Positions 6,228 through 14,593 of a stretch of DNA of 17,394 nt are shown in pieces. A program made the translations under genes and the position numbers. The notes beneath the pieces were generated by a model that saw only the letters and a list, made by a program, of their open reading frames with translations, was not told the origin of the DNA and did no database searches. Source of the DNA: Phycisphaerae bacterium (GTDB lineage: Bacteria; Planctomycetota; Phycisphaerae; Sedimentisphaerales; Anaerohalosphaeraceae). Position 1 is the stretch's first letter. Each line of letters begins with the position of its first letter. The stretch spans positions 1-17,394 of the forward strand of contig JAIPFN010000113.1 in assembly GCA_021736615.1 (NCBI GenBank), in the 5' to 3' direction.

Positions 6228-8741
6228 ATGAAAAATTTAACGCGCGTTATTGTAATCGGTTTTGTATTCACTTGTTTTTTGACGGTTGGTTTTGCCGACA
6301 AACTCACACCCGCAGAGAAGATGACTCGTTGTCTTCCTGACGGTACGGTCGGTTTTGTTGCCAGCAGCGGTATGGATAGTGTCGGTCCTGCTTTTAAAAA
6401 GACCGCTCTCGGTCAGGTCCTCGGTAATGAACAGGTTCAGATGATCTTCGACAACTTCTGGGCGAAGGCAATGGAAAATGCCGAGAAAGAGAAAGGCAAA
6501 GAGCGACTCGATGCTGCCAGGATGGTTTTTGACCTTGCCGGGCTAATCTGTAAGCGTCCCTTTATTGCCGGTATATCAGAAAATCCCAACGGAGGCGATG
6601 TTCCCATCTCCGGTTTTCTTATCGTCGATGCAGGTCCGATTCGCAAGGATATTAATAATATCCTCAAAGAGTTCGAAAAGTACGATACCAAAGGCGATAT
6701 ATTCAGGAAACTTGTCGGGCCATGCAGGATGAAGGTTGTTAAGATTTTTGACGGTCAATATGCGTATTGGGGCTTTGCCGGAAGGAAATTTGTCTTTGCC
6801 GTTTGCGATAAGGAAGGTTTGATCCTTAAAAATATTTTCTGGCCGTCAAAGGAAATCCCGAAGAATCTTAGCAAAATCCCACAGGCAGGCGACGCTCTTG
6901 TTATTAACTATGACTACCAGGCGATCCTGTCGCTGATGGAAAAGTGCATTAAAAAGGCCGCTCCTGAGGACTACAAAAAGGTCATGACGCTTCTTGACGA
7001 GCTTGGCGTTGCCGAGATGGGCAATGTTTCGGCCAGGATAGGTTTTTCCGGTGCCGACATCGTTGCCGGTGAAGCCGTCGAGATACCCTCGCCTCGCAAG
7101 GGGCTGTTTAATTGTTACGGAAATGTCGATATGGCGATGTTCGATCTCGTCGAGCCGCAGGCCATGAAAGCCGGTGCGGTGAATTTCGATGTCGCTAAGT
7201 TTAGTGATGTTCTCTGGGGCTCAATTAAGAAAGCAGTTCCGGAAAAAGAACTTGAGACGGCCACTCAGCAGATTACTGCTTTCGAGAAGATGGCCGATGT
7301 AGATATCCGCGAAGATCTCCTTGGCAGCTTTGCGGGTCAGAGCGTTTTTTATTCTATCCCGGCAGGCATTATGATGGACTCTCCTTCCGGCGGTTTTGTT
7401 GCTATTGCCCGTTTGAAAAATGACGGTGCAGCGTTTGAGAAAAACATGAACGCTCTGGGCAAGTTCGCAATTGGTAGGACAAAGGGAATGCTGCAGATTT
7501 CTACAGTGCCAAAGGGCGACGTGACTATTCATGCCTGGACGGTAATGCCCCTTGCGATGATGCAGGTTATGCCGTGCTGGGCGGTCGTCGACGGAAATGT
7601 CGTACTGGCCAGCAATGCGGTACTGTGCGGTAAGGCCATAGATAGGATCAAGTCTGAAGATGCCTCGAAGGATTCTTTGCGGACTACCGATGCTTTCAAG
7701 AACGCCGTCAAGGGACTGCCCGATGAACTTACCAGTCTTGTTTATACCGATTCAAAGGTTCAGTTCAAACAGGGCATTATGCAGGTTCAGCGTATCTGGC
7801 CGATGATCACAATGGGGGCAATGCAGCAGGGAATAACGCTTCCGGCTATGCTTCCCAATTTCGACGAAGCGATAAAAGATCTTACCCCTTCGGCGTCGTA
7901 TAGCTGGTTCGATAAGAACGGAGCATATTCGCGTTACAAAGGAAGCGGCGTCGAGGTAGGTGCTGCCGCCGTTGCAGGCGGTGCTATTAGTGCGGCCATC
8001 GTCATGCCTGCGGTTGCAAAGGCAAAGAAAAAGGCCAAGCAGGTTGTGTCGGCAAGCAATTTAAGGCAGATTGGTGTTTCTTGTTTGACATACGCTAATG
8101 ACAATGACGGGAGGTTGCCCCCATCGCTTGACGGCCCTGAATTGAAGAAATATCTAGGTGATTCAAGCCGTAACGTTCTTCTTTCGCCCAGGAAACCAAA
8201 ACGTTTTGCGGGACCTTCATATATTTATGTTGAAGGGCAGGACGCAAGTATGGATCCCCAGAATATCGTCGCTTATGAAAACCCGAAGTTTCTGGACAAT
8301 GAGACAGTTGTTGTCCATCTTGACGGGCATGTCAAGAAGATGAATAGGTTGATTTTCATAAAAATGCTTAAAGAGACTTATAATCGCCTTGGCAAAGAAG
8401 CGCCAGAGATCAAGTTTCTCAGGCAGATCAGGCTTGAAAGGAAAGATGGAAATTTGGAGCAGGATTTTTTAGAGAGGATGGATAAAGCTCATAAAAGGGC
8501 CAGGACGTTGCCAGGAGCTGAGAGCGATAATAAGAAGCAAGGAGAGAATAAGCCGGATCAGGAGTTCCAGCAGCAGAGGAAGAAGTCGCATGAGAAGGTA
8601 AAAAAACAGCTTGAGGAGCAGCGGGAGAAGAAGGGCCTGCAAAACAAGGAAGTAAAACCAAAGTCAGAGCCGGTTCAGCCCAAAAAGCGCAAGCACAAAA
8701 AAACAGGGCACAAAGCAGTCGCCGACGTAAGAGCATCATAG
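6228..8741 (+). CDS. Large exported protein with an embedded pseudopilin-like C-terminal domain
   Basis: 837 residues, function unknown. Residues 1-23 are a classic signal peptide (cleavage likely after GFA). Residues 24-570 contain no motif I recognise; they resemble the large DUF-type periplasmic proteins common in Planctomycetes. At about 575-612 a Gly/Ala-rich segment leads into MPAVAKAKKKAKQVVSASNL (593-612), followed by RQIGVSCLTYANDNDG, and HLDGHV lies at 697-702. This order resembles the helix, the 'NLRQIG...Y.NDN.G' block and the C-terminal D-G turn of H-X9-DG pseudopilins, but without a prepilin leader at the N-terminus. The last 90 residues are Lys/Glu/Gln-rich low complexity with a basic end. 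Shine-Dalgarno AAAGGGGA precedes the ATG. A role at the cell surface or periplasm is inferred from the signal peptide only. Confidence 0.7.
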   Translation: MKNLTRVIVIGFVFTCFLTVGFADKLTPAEKMTRCLPDGTVGFVASSGMDSVGPAFKKTALGQVLGNEQVQMIFDNFWAKAMENAEKEKGKERLDAARMVFDLAGLICKRPFIAGISENPNGGDVPISGFLIVDAGPIRKDINNILKEFEKYDTKGDIFRKLVGPCRMKVVKIFDGQYAYWGFAGRKFVFAVCDKEGLILKNIFWPSKEIPKNLSKIPQAGDALVINYDYQAILSLMEKCIKKAAPEDYKKVMTLLDELGVAEMGNVSARIGFSGADIVAGEAVEIPSPRKGLFNCYGNVDMAMFDLVEPQAMKAGAVNFDVAKFSDVLWGSIKKAVPEKELETATQQITAFEKMADVDIREDLLGSFAGQSVFYSIPAGIMMDSPSGGFVAIARLKNDGAAFEKNMNALGKFAIGRTKGMLQISTVPKGDVTIHAWTVMPLAMMQVMPCWAVVDGNVVLASNAVLCGKAIDRIKSEDASKDSLRTTDAFKNAVKGLPDELTSLVYTDSKVQFKQGIMQVQRIWPMITMGAMQQGITLPAMLPNFDEAIKDLTPSASYSWFDKNGAYSRYKGSGVEVGAAAVAGGAISAAIVMPAVAKAKKKAKQVVSASNLRQIGVSCLTYANDNDGRLPPSLDGPELKKYLGDSSRNVLLSPRKPKRFAGPSYIYVEGQDASMDPQNIVAYENPKFLDNETVVVHLDGHVKKMNRLIFIKMLKETYNRLGKEAPEIKFLRQIRLERKDGNLEQDFLERMDKAHKRARTLPGAESDNKKQGENKPDQEFQQQRKKSHEKVKKQLEEQREKKGLQNKEVKPKSEPVQPKKRKHKKTGHKAVADVRAS

Positions 8742-8756
8742 GCTTTCCGAGAAAGC
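8742..8756 (+). terminator. Short hairpin directly after the 837-residue gene
   Basis: GCTTTC (8742-8747) pairs perfectly with GAAAGC (8751-8756) around CGA, starting on the base after the stop codon. The sequence after it is AT-rich but lacks a continuous T-run, so termination would be weak. Confidence 0.35.
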
Positions 8757-8797
8757 AATTTAGTGTTTGTTATTTAAAGAATTATGTTTTTTGTGGG

Positions 8798-8826
8798 TTG
8801 TTTTTGCGGTAAGTTCGGTGTATAAT
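8798..8826 (+). promoter_or_regulatory. argG promoter
   Basis: TTGTTT (8798-8803) and a perfect TATAAT (8821-8826) are separated by 17 bases. The start point would be near 8833, giving a leader of about 28 bases that contains AAAGGGA before the ATG. I see no ARG-box-like palindrome overlapping it. Confidence 0.75.
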
Positions 8827-8860
8827 CGGCTTTTATTCGTGAACTATAAAGGGATTTAAG

Positions 8861-10081
8861 ATGGCAAAAGCTGAAAAAATTGTCCTCGCCTACAGCGGTG
8901 GGCTTGATACCAGTGTTATTTTACCGTGGCTCAAAGAGACCTATGGCTATGATGTTATCTGCTACGCAGCCGAACTCGGCCAGGGTGACGAGCTTGAAGG
9001 AATTAAGAAAAAGGCCATGGCCACCGGTGCAGTTAAGTGCATCGTAGGCGATCTCCGAAAGGAATTCGTCACCGATTATATTTGGCCGATGCTAAAGAGC
9101 GGGGCGATATACGAAAATGACTACCTGCTTGGTACCAGTATCGGTCGTCCCTTGATCGCCAAAAAGCAGGTTGAAGTCGCCCAAGCCGAAGGTGCAGTCG
9201 CTGTCGCCCACGGAGCAACCGGCAAGGGTAACGACCAGGTTCGTTTTGAACTTACGTTTATGGCACTCGACCCAAGCCTTAAGATCGTCGCTCCATGGAA
9301 AGACCCGAATTTTGACCTTCGCTCGCGAGAAGCGGCTATCGATTACGCCAAGGCTCGCAATATTCCAATCGACCAGAGCAAAAAGAAGATTTATTCGCGT
9401 GACCGCAATCTCTGGCATATCAGCCATGAAGGTGCAGACCTTGAAGATCCGTGGAACGAGCCAAAGGACGACCTGTTTGTAATGAGCAGACCAGTCTCCA
9501 AGGCCCCCGACAAACCGGATTATGTGGAGATCGGATTTAAGCAGGGGATTCCCGTCAAGCTTAACGGTAAGGCAGTTGGCCCGGTTAAGATGATCGAATC
9601 GCTGAACGAAATCGGCGGAATACATGCCGTCGGCCAGGATGATCTTGTCGAAAACCGTCTCGTCGGTATCAAGAGCAGGGGCGTTTATGAAACTCCCGGC
9701 GGAACTATCCTGATGACCGCACACCGCGGCCTTGAGATGATAACGCTTGATAAGGAGACACAGCACTACAAACAGCAGATCGCTTTGAAATATGCCGATC
9801 TCGTTTATAACGGCCAGTGGTTTACAAAGATTCGCAAGGCACTTGACGCTTTTGTCGACGTTACCCAGGAAAATGTCAGCGGAACAGTTCGTATGAAGCT
9901 CTTTAAGGGCAGATGCACACTCGCCGGCATGAAAAGCCCAAAGAGCCAATACAGTGCGGATCTGGCCAGCTTTACGATGGGCGACGAATACGACTCTACC
10001 GATGCCACAGGATTTATCAAGCTGTTTGGTCTCCAGATGAAGGTAGAAAACGTAATTGACCGCAAGGGCCAAAAGAAGTAA
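8861..10081 (+). CDS. argG: Argininosuccinate synthase
   Basis: 406 residues, the usual length. It joins citrulline and aspartate using ATP to form argininosuccinate, the penultimate step of arginine synthesis, in the cytoplasm. The N-terminal PP-loop is AYSGGLDTS (10-18). Other family blocks are [19 protein letters not shown] (89-107), [16 protein letters not shown] (116-131, citrulline/aspartate site) and [15 protein letters not shown] (144-158). [19 protein letters not shown] follows. Start ATG has AAAGGGA upstream. It is transcribed from its own promoter and followed by a candidate terminator. No other arg gene is adjacent, so its arginine-pathway partners are elsewhere. Confidence 0.97.
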   Translation: MAKAEKIVLAYSGGLDTSVILPWLKETYGYDVICYAAELGQGDELEGIKKKAMATGAVKCIVGDLRKEFVTDYIWPMLKSGAIYENDYLLGTSIGRPLIAKKQVEVAQAEGAVAVAHGATGKGNDQVRFELTFMALDPSLKIVAPWKDPNFDLRSREAAIDYAKARNIPIDQSKKKIYSRDRNLWHISHEGADLEDPWNEPKDDLFVMSRPVSKAPDKPDYVEIGFKQGIPVKLNGKAVGPVKMIESLNEIGGIHAVGQDDLVENRLVGIKSRGVYETPGGTILMTAHRGLEMITLDKETQHYKQQIALKYADLVYNGQWFTKIRKALDAFVDVTQENVSGTVRMKLFKGRCTLAGMKSPKSQYSADLASFTMGDEYDSTDATGFIKLFGLQMKVENVIDRKGQKK

Positions 10082-10085
10082 CGTA

Positions 10086-10115
10086 GCGGGGGCTTGAAGC
10101 CTGCAGCTTTTTTTT
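10086..10115 (+). terminator. Candidate argG terminator
   Basis: GGGC (10090-10093) pairs with GCCT (10099-10102) around TTGAA, and the outer GC (10086-10087) with GC (10103-10104) across a two-base bulge. Eight Ts follow at 10108-10115. The stem is short and imperfect, but the T-run and its place just after the argG stop support it. Confidence 0.5.
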
Positions 10116-10122
10116 GTAGTGC

Positions 10123-10151
10123 TTGACTGGCATTAAAAATTGAAATATACA
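10123..10151 (+). promoter_or_regulatory. Candidate promoter of the prepilin peptidase gene
   Basis: TTGACT (10123-10128) is followed after 17 bases by TATACA (10146-10151). The -35 is near consensus and the -10 matches four of six positions. Transcription would begin close to the AGGGA Shine-Dalgarno sequence at 10159-10163, giving a very short leader. Confidence 0.4.
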
Positions 10152-10169
10152 TTTAAACAGGGATGTTAG

Positions 10170-11360
10170 ATGATACCAGAATGGTTTTACTTGGTATTCG
10201 CGTTTGCGTTTGGGGCTTGTATTGGCAGCTTTCTAAATGTTGTTATATACAGACTTCCGCGCGATAAATCGTTGGCCTTTCCGGCTTCGATGTGCCCCGG
10301 TTGTGAAAAACCAATACGTTTTTATGACAACATTCCAATCCTTTCCTGGCTGCTGCTCGGCGGCAGGTGCAGAAACTGCAAGATGCTGATCACCCCGAGA
10401 TACATGATTGTCGAGTTGATGACAGCTTTGCTTTTTGTCGTGGTTTTTGTTCTTTATTTCATATATGGCGACAGCCGCTTCGGAATCGTCGAAAAGACCG
10501 GTATCGAAGCTTTTCAGGCCGGCGGCTGGGTGTTTTATCTTATGCATATCGCTTTGCTTTGCTGTCTACTCGCTGCCAGTGCGATTGATCTGGAATTATG
10601 GGTTATCCCTCTTTCGCTTTGCTGGTTTTGCACTATTGTCGGCCTGGTTGGCACGGCGATCGGACGGACAATCGTTGGGATCGACTCTCATCAGGAGTCC
10701 CTGATAATTGGTTTTTATACGAATTTCCCGATGATCAAAGCATCGACAATTACATCGCTTTCAGCCGGTGCCGGCCTGGGTCTGATCATATCGATGACCC
10801 TTCTAATGACCGGGGTTATCAAGAGAAGTTACGAAGATCAGGGTACCGGGGACATCGAAGAGCAGCTAAACGACAAAAATTTCCCGCATCGCCTGGAAAT
10901 TTTAAAAGAGATGGTTTTTCTTGTCCCGATCATTGCCTGTTCCTTCGGTTGGTATATGGCATGTAAGTCGCTGCCTGCTTTGACCGAAAGATGGCAGGAG
11001 TGGATAGATATTCCGCTGGTTTACGGCTTTCTAACGAGTTTATGGGGCTATTTCGCCGGATGTGCAGTTGTCTGGGCAACCAGGATACTTGGCACGCTCG
11101 CTTTCGGAAAGGAAGCGATGGGCCTTGGCGACGTACACCTTATGGGAGCGGCAGGAGCAGTTATCGGACCTCTATTCGTGGTCATTGCCTTCTTTATCGC
11201 TCCATTTTTCGGGCTTGCATGGGCGTTCTATCAGATGTTTTTTAAAAAAACCCGTCAAATTCCGTACGGTCCGTTCTTGTCAATTGCCGTCTTTGCTGTT
11301 ATGATTTTCCATAAGTTTTTCATGGAATATATTTACAATCTTCATTTGTCAAATGTTTAA
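10170..11360 (+). CDS. pilD: Prepilin leader peptidase / N-methyltransferase (A24 family) with a long insert
   Basis: A 396-residue polytopic inner-membrane aspartyl protease that removes the leader of type IV prepilins and pseudopilins and methylates the new N-terminus. FGACIGSFLNVVIYRLP (14-30) is the family N-terminus. Two CxxC pairs (C42/C45 and C67/C70) form the zinc site of the methyltransferase domain. The catalytic aspartates are Asp140 in SAIDLELWVIP and Asp321 in MGLGDVHLM, where His replaces the common Lys of GDVKLM. The two aspartates are 181 residues apart, over 100 more than in typical members; the extra part includes a charged loop around 218-247 and an added membrane segment. 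It is followed closely by the OmpA-type lipoprotein gene (28-bp gap). A natural substrate is the pseudopilin encoded at 14594-15382. Confidence 0.9.
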   Translation: MIPEWFYLVFAFAFGACIGSFLNVVIYRLPRDKSLAFPASMCPGCEKPIRFYDNIPILSWLLLGGRCRNCKMLITPRYMIVELMTALLFVVVFVLYFIYGDSRFGIVEKTGIEAFQAGGWVFYLMHIALLCCLLAASAIDLELWVIPLSLCWFCTIVGLVGTAIGRTIVGIDSHQESLIIGFYTNFPMIKASTITSLSAGAGLGLIISMTLLMTGVIKRSYEDQGTGDIEEQLNDKNFPHRLEILKEMVFLVPIIACSFGWYMACKSLPALTERWQEWIDIPLVYGFLTSLWGYFAGCAVVWATRILGTLAFGKEAMGLGDVHLMGAAGAVIGPLFVVIAFFIAPFFGLAWAFYQMFFKKTRQIPYGPFLSIAVFAVMIFHKFFMEYIYNLHLSNV

Positions 11361-11388
11361 GACATATTTTATCGAAAGGGATATCGAA

Positions 11389-12069
11389 ATGAGTGTTTAC
11401 TTGAAAAAAATCTGCTTTGCGTTGTTTGCTGTAGTTTGTGTTTCCGCGTTGACCGGTTGTACCAACTGGAAGAAGGAGTACCAGAACCTTGACATACTTT
11501 ATCAGAACTGTGAAGGTCAACTGGAATTGTGTAACGGAAATCTTGAAAAGCTCGATGCCGAAAGACAGCAGCTTTCCCAGAAGCTTGTCCAAAGCCAGCA
11601 GACCATTGATGACTTCAAGAGACAACTCAAGGCCGGTGCTACTGAAAGCGAAGCCAGCGGATTTGGTAAAGGTGCGAATGTCAAATATGATGCTGCTGCC
11701 GGAACTATTACTGTTACGCTGCAGAATACGGTTCTTTTCTCTTCCGGAAAGGCTACTCTGATAAAGGCCACTATTAGCGAACTCGATCACATCAATAGCG
11801 TTATTCGCCAGCGTTACAGCGGTATGCTCATCGATGTAGTCGGCCATACAGATTCCGACCCGATCAAAAAGAGCAGTTGGAAAGATAACTGGCAGCTTTC
11901 GGCAGAGAGGGCTCTTTCGGTACTGAGGTATCTAAACAGCAAGGGTATCAGTTCTGAAAATATTCGTGCAGTCGCAGCCGGTTCCTCAAGACCTGTCGCA
12001 TCAAACAAAACCGCAGCTGGCAAAGCCCAGAATAGAAGGGTAGAGATAGTAGTACACACAAGGTCGTAA
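11389..12069 (+). CDS. OmpA-domain lipoprotein (peptidoglycan-associated)
   Basis: 226 residues. Residues 1-23 are a lipoprotein signal with lipobox LTGC (21-24), so Cys24 should be lipidated. Residues 30-80 form a Gln/Leu-rich coiled coil. Residues 95-225 are an OmpA/MotB-like peptidoglycan-binding domain: LFSSGKATL (116-124), DVVGHTDSDP (149-158) with Asp155 facing diaminopimelate, NWQLSAERALSVLRYL (167-182), and QNRRVEIVV (214-222). It likely tethers the outer membrane to the cell wall. I start at the ATG at 11389, which has AAAGGGA seven bases upstream and begins the signal peptide directly. An in-frame ATG at 11353 overlaps the upstream gene and lacks this. Probably co-transcribed with the prepilin peptidase. 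Confidence 0.9.
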   Translation: MSVYLKKICFALFAVVCVSALTGCTNWKKEYQNLDILYQNCEGQLELCNGNLEKLDAERQQLSQKLVQSQQTIDDFKRQLKAGATESEASGFGKGANVKYDAAAGTITVTLQNTVLFSSGKATLIKATISELDHINSVIRQRYSGMLIDVVGHTDSDPIKKSSWKDNWQLSAERALSVLRYLNSKGISSENIRAVAAGSSRPVASNKTAAGKAQNRRVEIVVHTRS

Positions 12070-12119
12070 TTTATTATTTATGAATGATAATTTATTATTG
12101 ATCAGCTTATTGAAACTTC

Positions 12120-12156
12120 AAAGGGACGCCTGGTTTATAGCCATGGTGTCCCTTTT
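12120..12156. terminator. Terminator between convergent genes
   Basis: The arms 12120-12133 (AAAGGGACGCCTGG) and 12141-12155 pair with one wobble and one bulged base around a seven-base loop. TTTTATTATGTTTTTTT follows on the plus strand. It closes the prepilin peptidase/OmpA unit and lies 25 bp beyond the stop of the leftward secreted-protein gene, so it may serve both, better on the plus side. Confidence 0.8.
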
Positions 12157-12180
12157 ATTATGTTTTTTTCTTACCGAAAT

Positions 12181-14571
12181 TTATTCGTATATAAACCAGG
12201 CTGTAGCAACTGCATCGATGCTGCTTTTTGTCCTTACCCAGTAAGCTGAAAAACCTTCTGGGAATACATGGGATAATGTCTTGCCGCCTTTGATGTTAAA
12301 AGTCTTATAAGAAACCCATATTCCTGTCCCGTCTATGTCTATCTCAAGGCTGATCTTAGTGTTTTTATCAGCTGACAATTGCACTGTTTTTTTATCGAAG
12401 CCGGTCATCAGATACTGGTCGGACGGTATACCCGCTTTGACAGCGGTGTCCTTCCATGGTCCGCCCTGGCCTCGAGATTTGCCGAGTTTCCAGAGATCGT
12501 CTATAACCCCTGCCCAGAGGGCAGCTTTGTTGTCTTCGCTTGTTATGGTACGTTCGTTTTTCTGCTGATTTAAGCCTGTAATAAACATCATCCCAAAGTG
12601 TGACGCATAGTCATCAATATTCAGGTTATGGGTGGCAATCGGCCGGATTTTGGCAAAGCCCTGGGCATTGCGAGCCGGCAGTTCGTAAAAAGTTCCATGT
12701 AAATTAAACAGGTCACGTTCCGTAGCAACCTCCCGGCAGATGCGCCCGGACGTGTCTTTGTAATTATCATTTTTCGGAATGCGGTAGGTCTTACCGTCTT
12801 CCCTGACAATAACCGAAGCATTGTCAACCCGGATTTCATCGGTTACCGGTTGTGCGACTCCTTCAAATAGTTTTTTGTCTAGTTCCTTTACCGGCAATAG
12901 TTGCAGTTTGTCATTAAGATGATAGCTGCCTGCGTCATTAAGTATGCTTAGAACTTTGCGATTACTTCTGATCAAACCTTTTGTATTGTTTTTTGTTCCA
13001 CGCGATGCAATCGGTGTAAAAATTGCATGATTATTATATAAGCGATTGTCCTTATTGCGATAATTGAAGTGGACGGATACTTCTTTAGCGTCGATGTCGG
13101 TTCTGACCCGTACCCAGGAGCCTTTTACGGATTTAGGAAAAATATGGACAAGGGAACTGTCAACTTTGAATGTTTTAAGTTTGGTCCATTCATTCTTTCC
13201 GTCTTTATCGATCTCAAGGCTGAATCTAACGGCTTTGACTGTCTTGTGAGTGATCACCATCATACGGTAATCGTAGCCCGAGAATAAATAAGGTTCGCTT
13301 GCAGTATTGGCTTTAACATCATCGCCCAGCCAAACCGAACCGCGTCCGATGGCCGGACCAAGTTGATCGATCTGGTCCGGATCAATAAACCAGAGATTGG
13401 AATTGGACTGGATCGGTGCTCCTTTAGTTGATTTAAACGGCCGATGGTTAAGAAATTCTTTCTTAGCAGAATCATCGCATCCGAGTACCAGTTTGCCTTT
13501 GAATTTTGCGAAGTCACCGACTACTTTCAGATAATTTGAGCGAGGTGACAGGCCCGCCGAGTTCTTAAGAGAAAAGTTTTTTGGGAATTTCCAGAATGTC
13601 CCGTGCATTGTTGCAAGAAGATCCTTTTCACCAATATCGCGAATTCGCGGCCATTCGGTATTCCATCCATGCGCCCCGTCATAAGAGTGGCTGCCCTTTG
13701 GAAACCGATACGCATGCCACTGATTATCTTCCAGCAGCATTAAAATAAGCGAACGATAATCCCAACCTATTGACCAGAGTTGATCATTGGGGTTTGAATT
13801 ACCATATATTCCGCCCGGCCCGGTTACCTCCGTAAACTGATTGCGTCTGATCAGATTCCAGTCGCCTAGACCTTGCCAATCGGCCAGAGCACCCGATGGA
13901 ATATCGGGAAATGCCTTGGCTTTATTGCTGTGCTCGCCGTTATTGGCGTAGATCAGGTAGCCTTGTCCCGAGTAAAGCCCCTTGCCGTGATAGCCTGCAA
14001 GATTTGAATTGATACCGTTGCCTACTGCTTTTTGCCCGTTGCCGTCTTTGATATGCTCAGTAACTTCAAGCGTGTTGACATTAACCGAATAAAGTCCTTC
14101 TTCCATGGTCGCGATATAAATTTTGTTTTCAAGGTCAGTCAGGTGCCGGGCTGTTCCGGTCAGTCGACCGGGCAAACGCTGAGGCTTAATAACTCTGACT
14201 TTGCGTTGCGCATCAATAAAGTAAGGGCCGATATTCAACTGGTTAGATTCACGATGTATCATGCGATTGGCAGGGGTTCCCCCAACGCTTTCTGGCCGGA
14301 TGATTTGCCTGAGGTCGCCGGTAATCTCATAAAGTTTATCAGTTGACCCCAGAGGCTTATGCGGGCCATAGGTTATCACCCACAATCTGTCCGCCCATGG
14401 AACAACAGCCCCGGTGCCGCATTCTGCTTCGCTGTTATACATAGTCAAGTGCGGATAAATACCGGCGATGCTTTTGTGTCTGGTGTCAATATTGATGTTA
14501 TCTTCGGCTGCGTTGAGAGTGAATGTCGAAAGAAGCAAAATTGTCAATGATATGAAAATATTTTTACGCAT
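12181..14571 (-). CDS. Large secreted protein of unknown function with an internal duplication
   Basis: 796 residues with a signal peptide (1-22, cleavage near LNAAE). I do not recognise a named family. Residues 55-290 read like beta-propeller blades (DRLWVITYGP, NKIYIATMEEGLYSVNVNTL). Residues about 302-504 and 605-796 are two copies of one unit. Matching blocks are EKDLLATMHGTFWKFP (315-330) with ERDLFNLHGTFYELP (618-632), and EPYLFSGYD (426-434) with DQYLMTGFD (718-726). SLEIDKDG (451-458) likewise matches SLEIDIDG (741-748), and HIFPKSVKGSWVRVRTDIDA (476-495) matches HVFPEGFSAYWVRTKSSIDA (768-787). No catalytic motif is evident; carbohydrate or surface binding is a guess from context. AAAAGG lies three bases before the ATG. 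It follows the pseudopilin gene by 22 bp and shares its promoter. Confidence 0.75.
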   Translation of the reverse strand: MRKNIFISLTILLLSTFTLNAAEDNINIDTRHKSIAGIYPHLTMYNSEAECGTGAVVPWADRLWVITYGPHKPLGSTDKLYEITGDLRQIIRPESVGGTPANRMIHRESNQLNIGPYFIDAQRKVRVIKPQRLPGRLTGTARHLTDLENKIYIATMEEGLYSVNVNTLEVTEHIKDGNGQKAVGNGINSNLAGYHGKGLYSGQGYLIYANNGEHSNKAKAFPDIPSGALADWQGLGDWNLIRRNQFTEVTGPGGIYGNSNPNDQLWSIGWDYRSLILMLLEDNQWHAYRFPKGSHSYDGAHGWNTEWPRIRDIGEKDLLATMHGTFWKFPKNFSLKNSAGLSPRSNYLKVVGDFAKFKGKLVLGCDDSAKKEFLNHRPFKSTKGAPIQSNSNLWFIDPDQIDQLGPAIGRGSVWLGDDVKANTASEPYLFSGYDYRMMVITHKTVKAVRFSLEIDKDGKNEWTKLKTFKVDSSLVHIFPKSVKGSWVRVRTDIDAKEVSVHFNYRNKDNRLYNNHAIFTPIASRGTKNNTKGLIRSNRKVLSILNDAGSYHLNDKLQLLPVKELDKKLFEGVAQPVTDEIRVDNASVIVREDGKTYRIPKNDNYKDTSGRICREVATERDLFNLHGTFYELPARNAQGFAKIRPIATHNLNIDDYASHFGMMFITGLNQQKNERTITSEDNKAALWAGVIDDLWKLGKSRGQGGPWKDTAVKAGIPSDQYLMTGFDKKTVQLSADKNTKISLEIDIDGTGIWVSYKTFNIKGGKTLSHVFPEGFSAYWVRTKSSIDAVATAWFIYE

Positions 14572-14593
14572 TTACCTTTTGGTTTCATCAAAA

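Noticed and set aside
9092..10072. 326-codon minus-strand open frame
   Set aside because: It is fully antisense to argG, whose motifs are certain; its translation is rich in Cys and His and has no recognisable domain.
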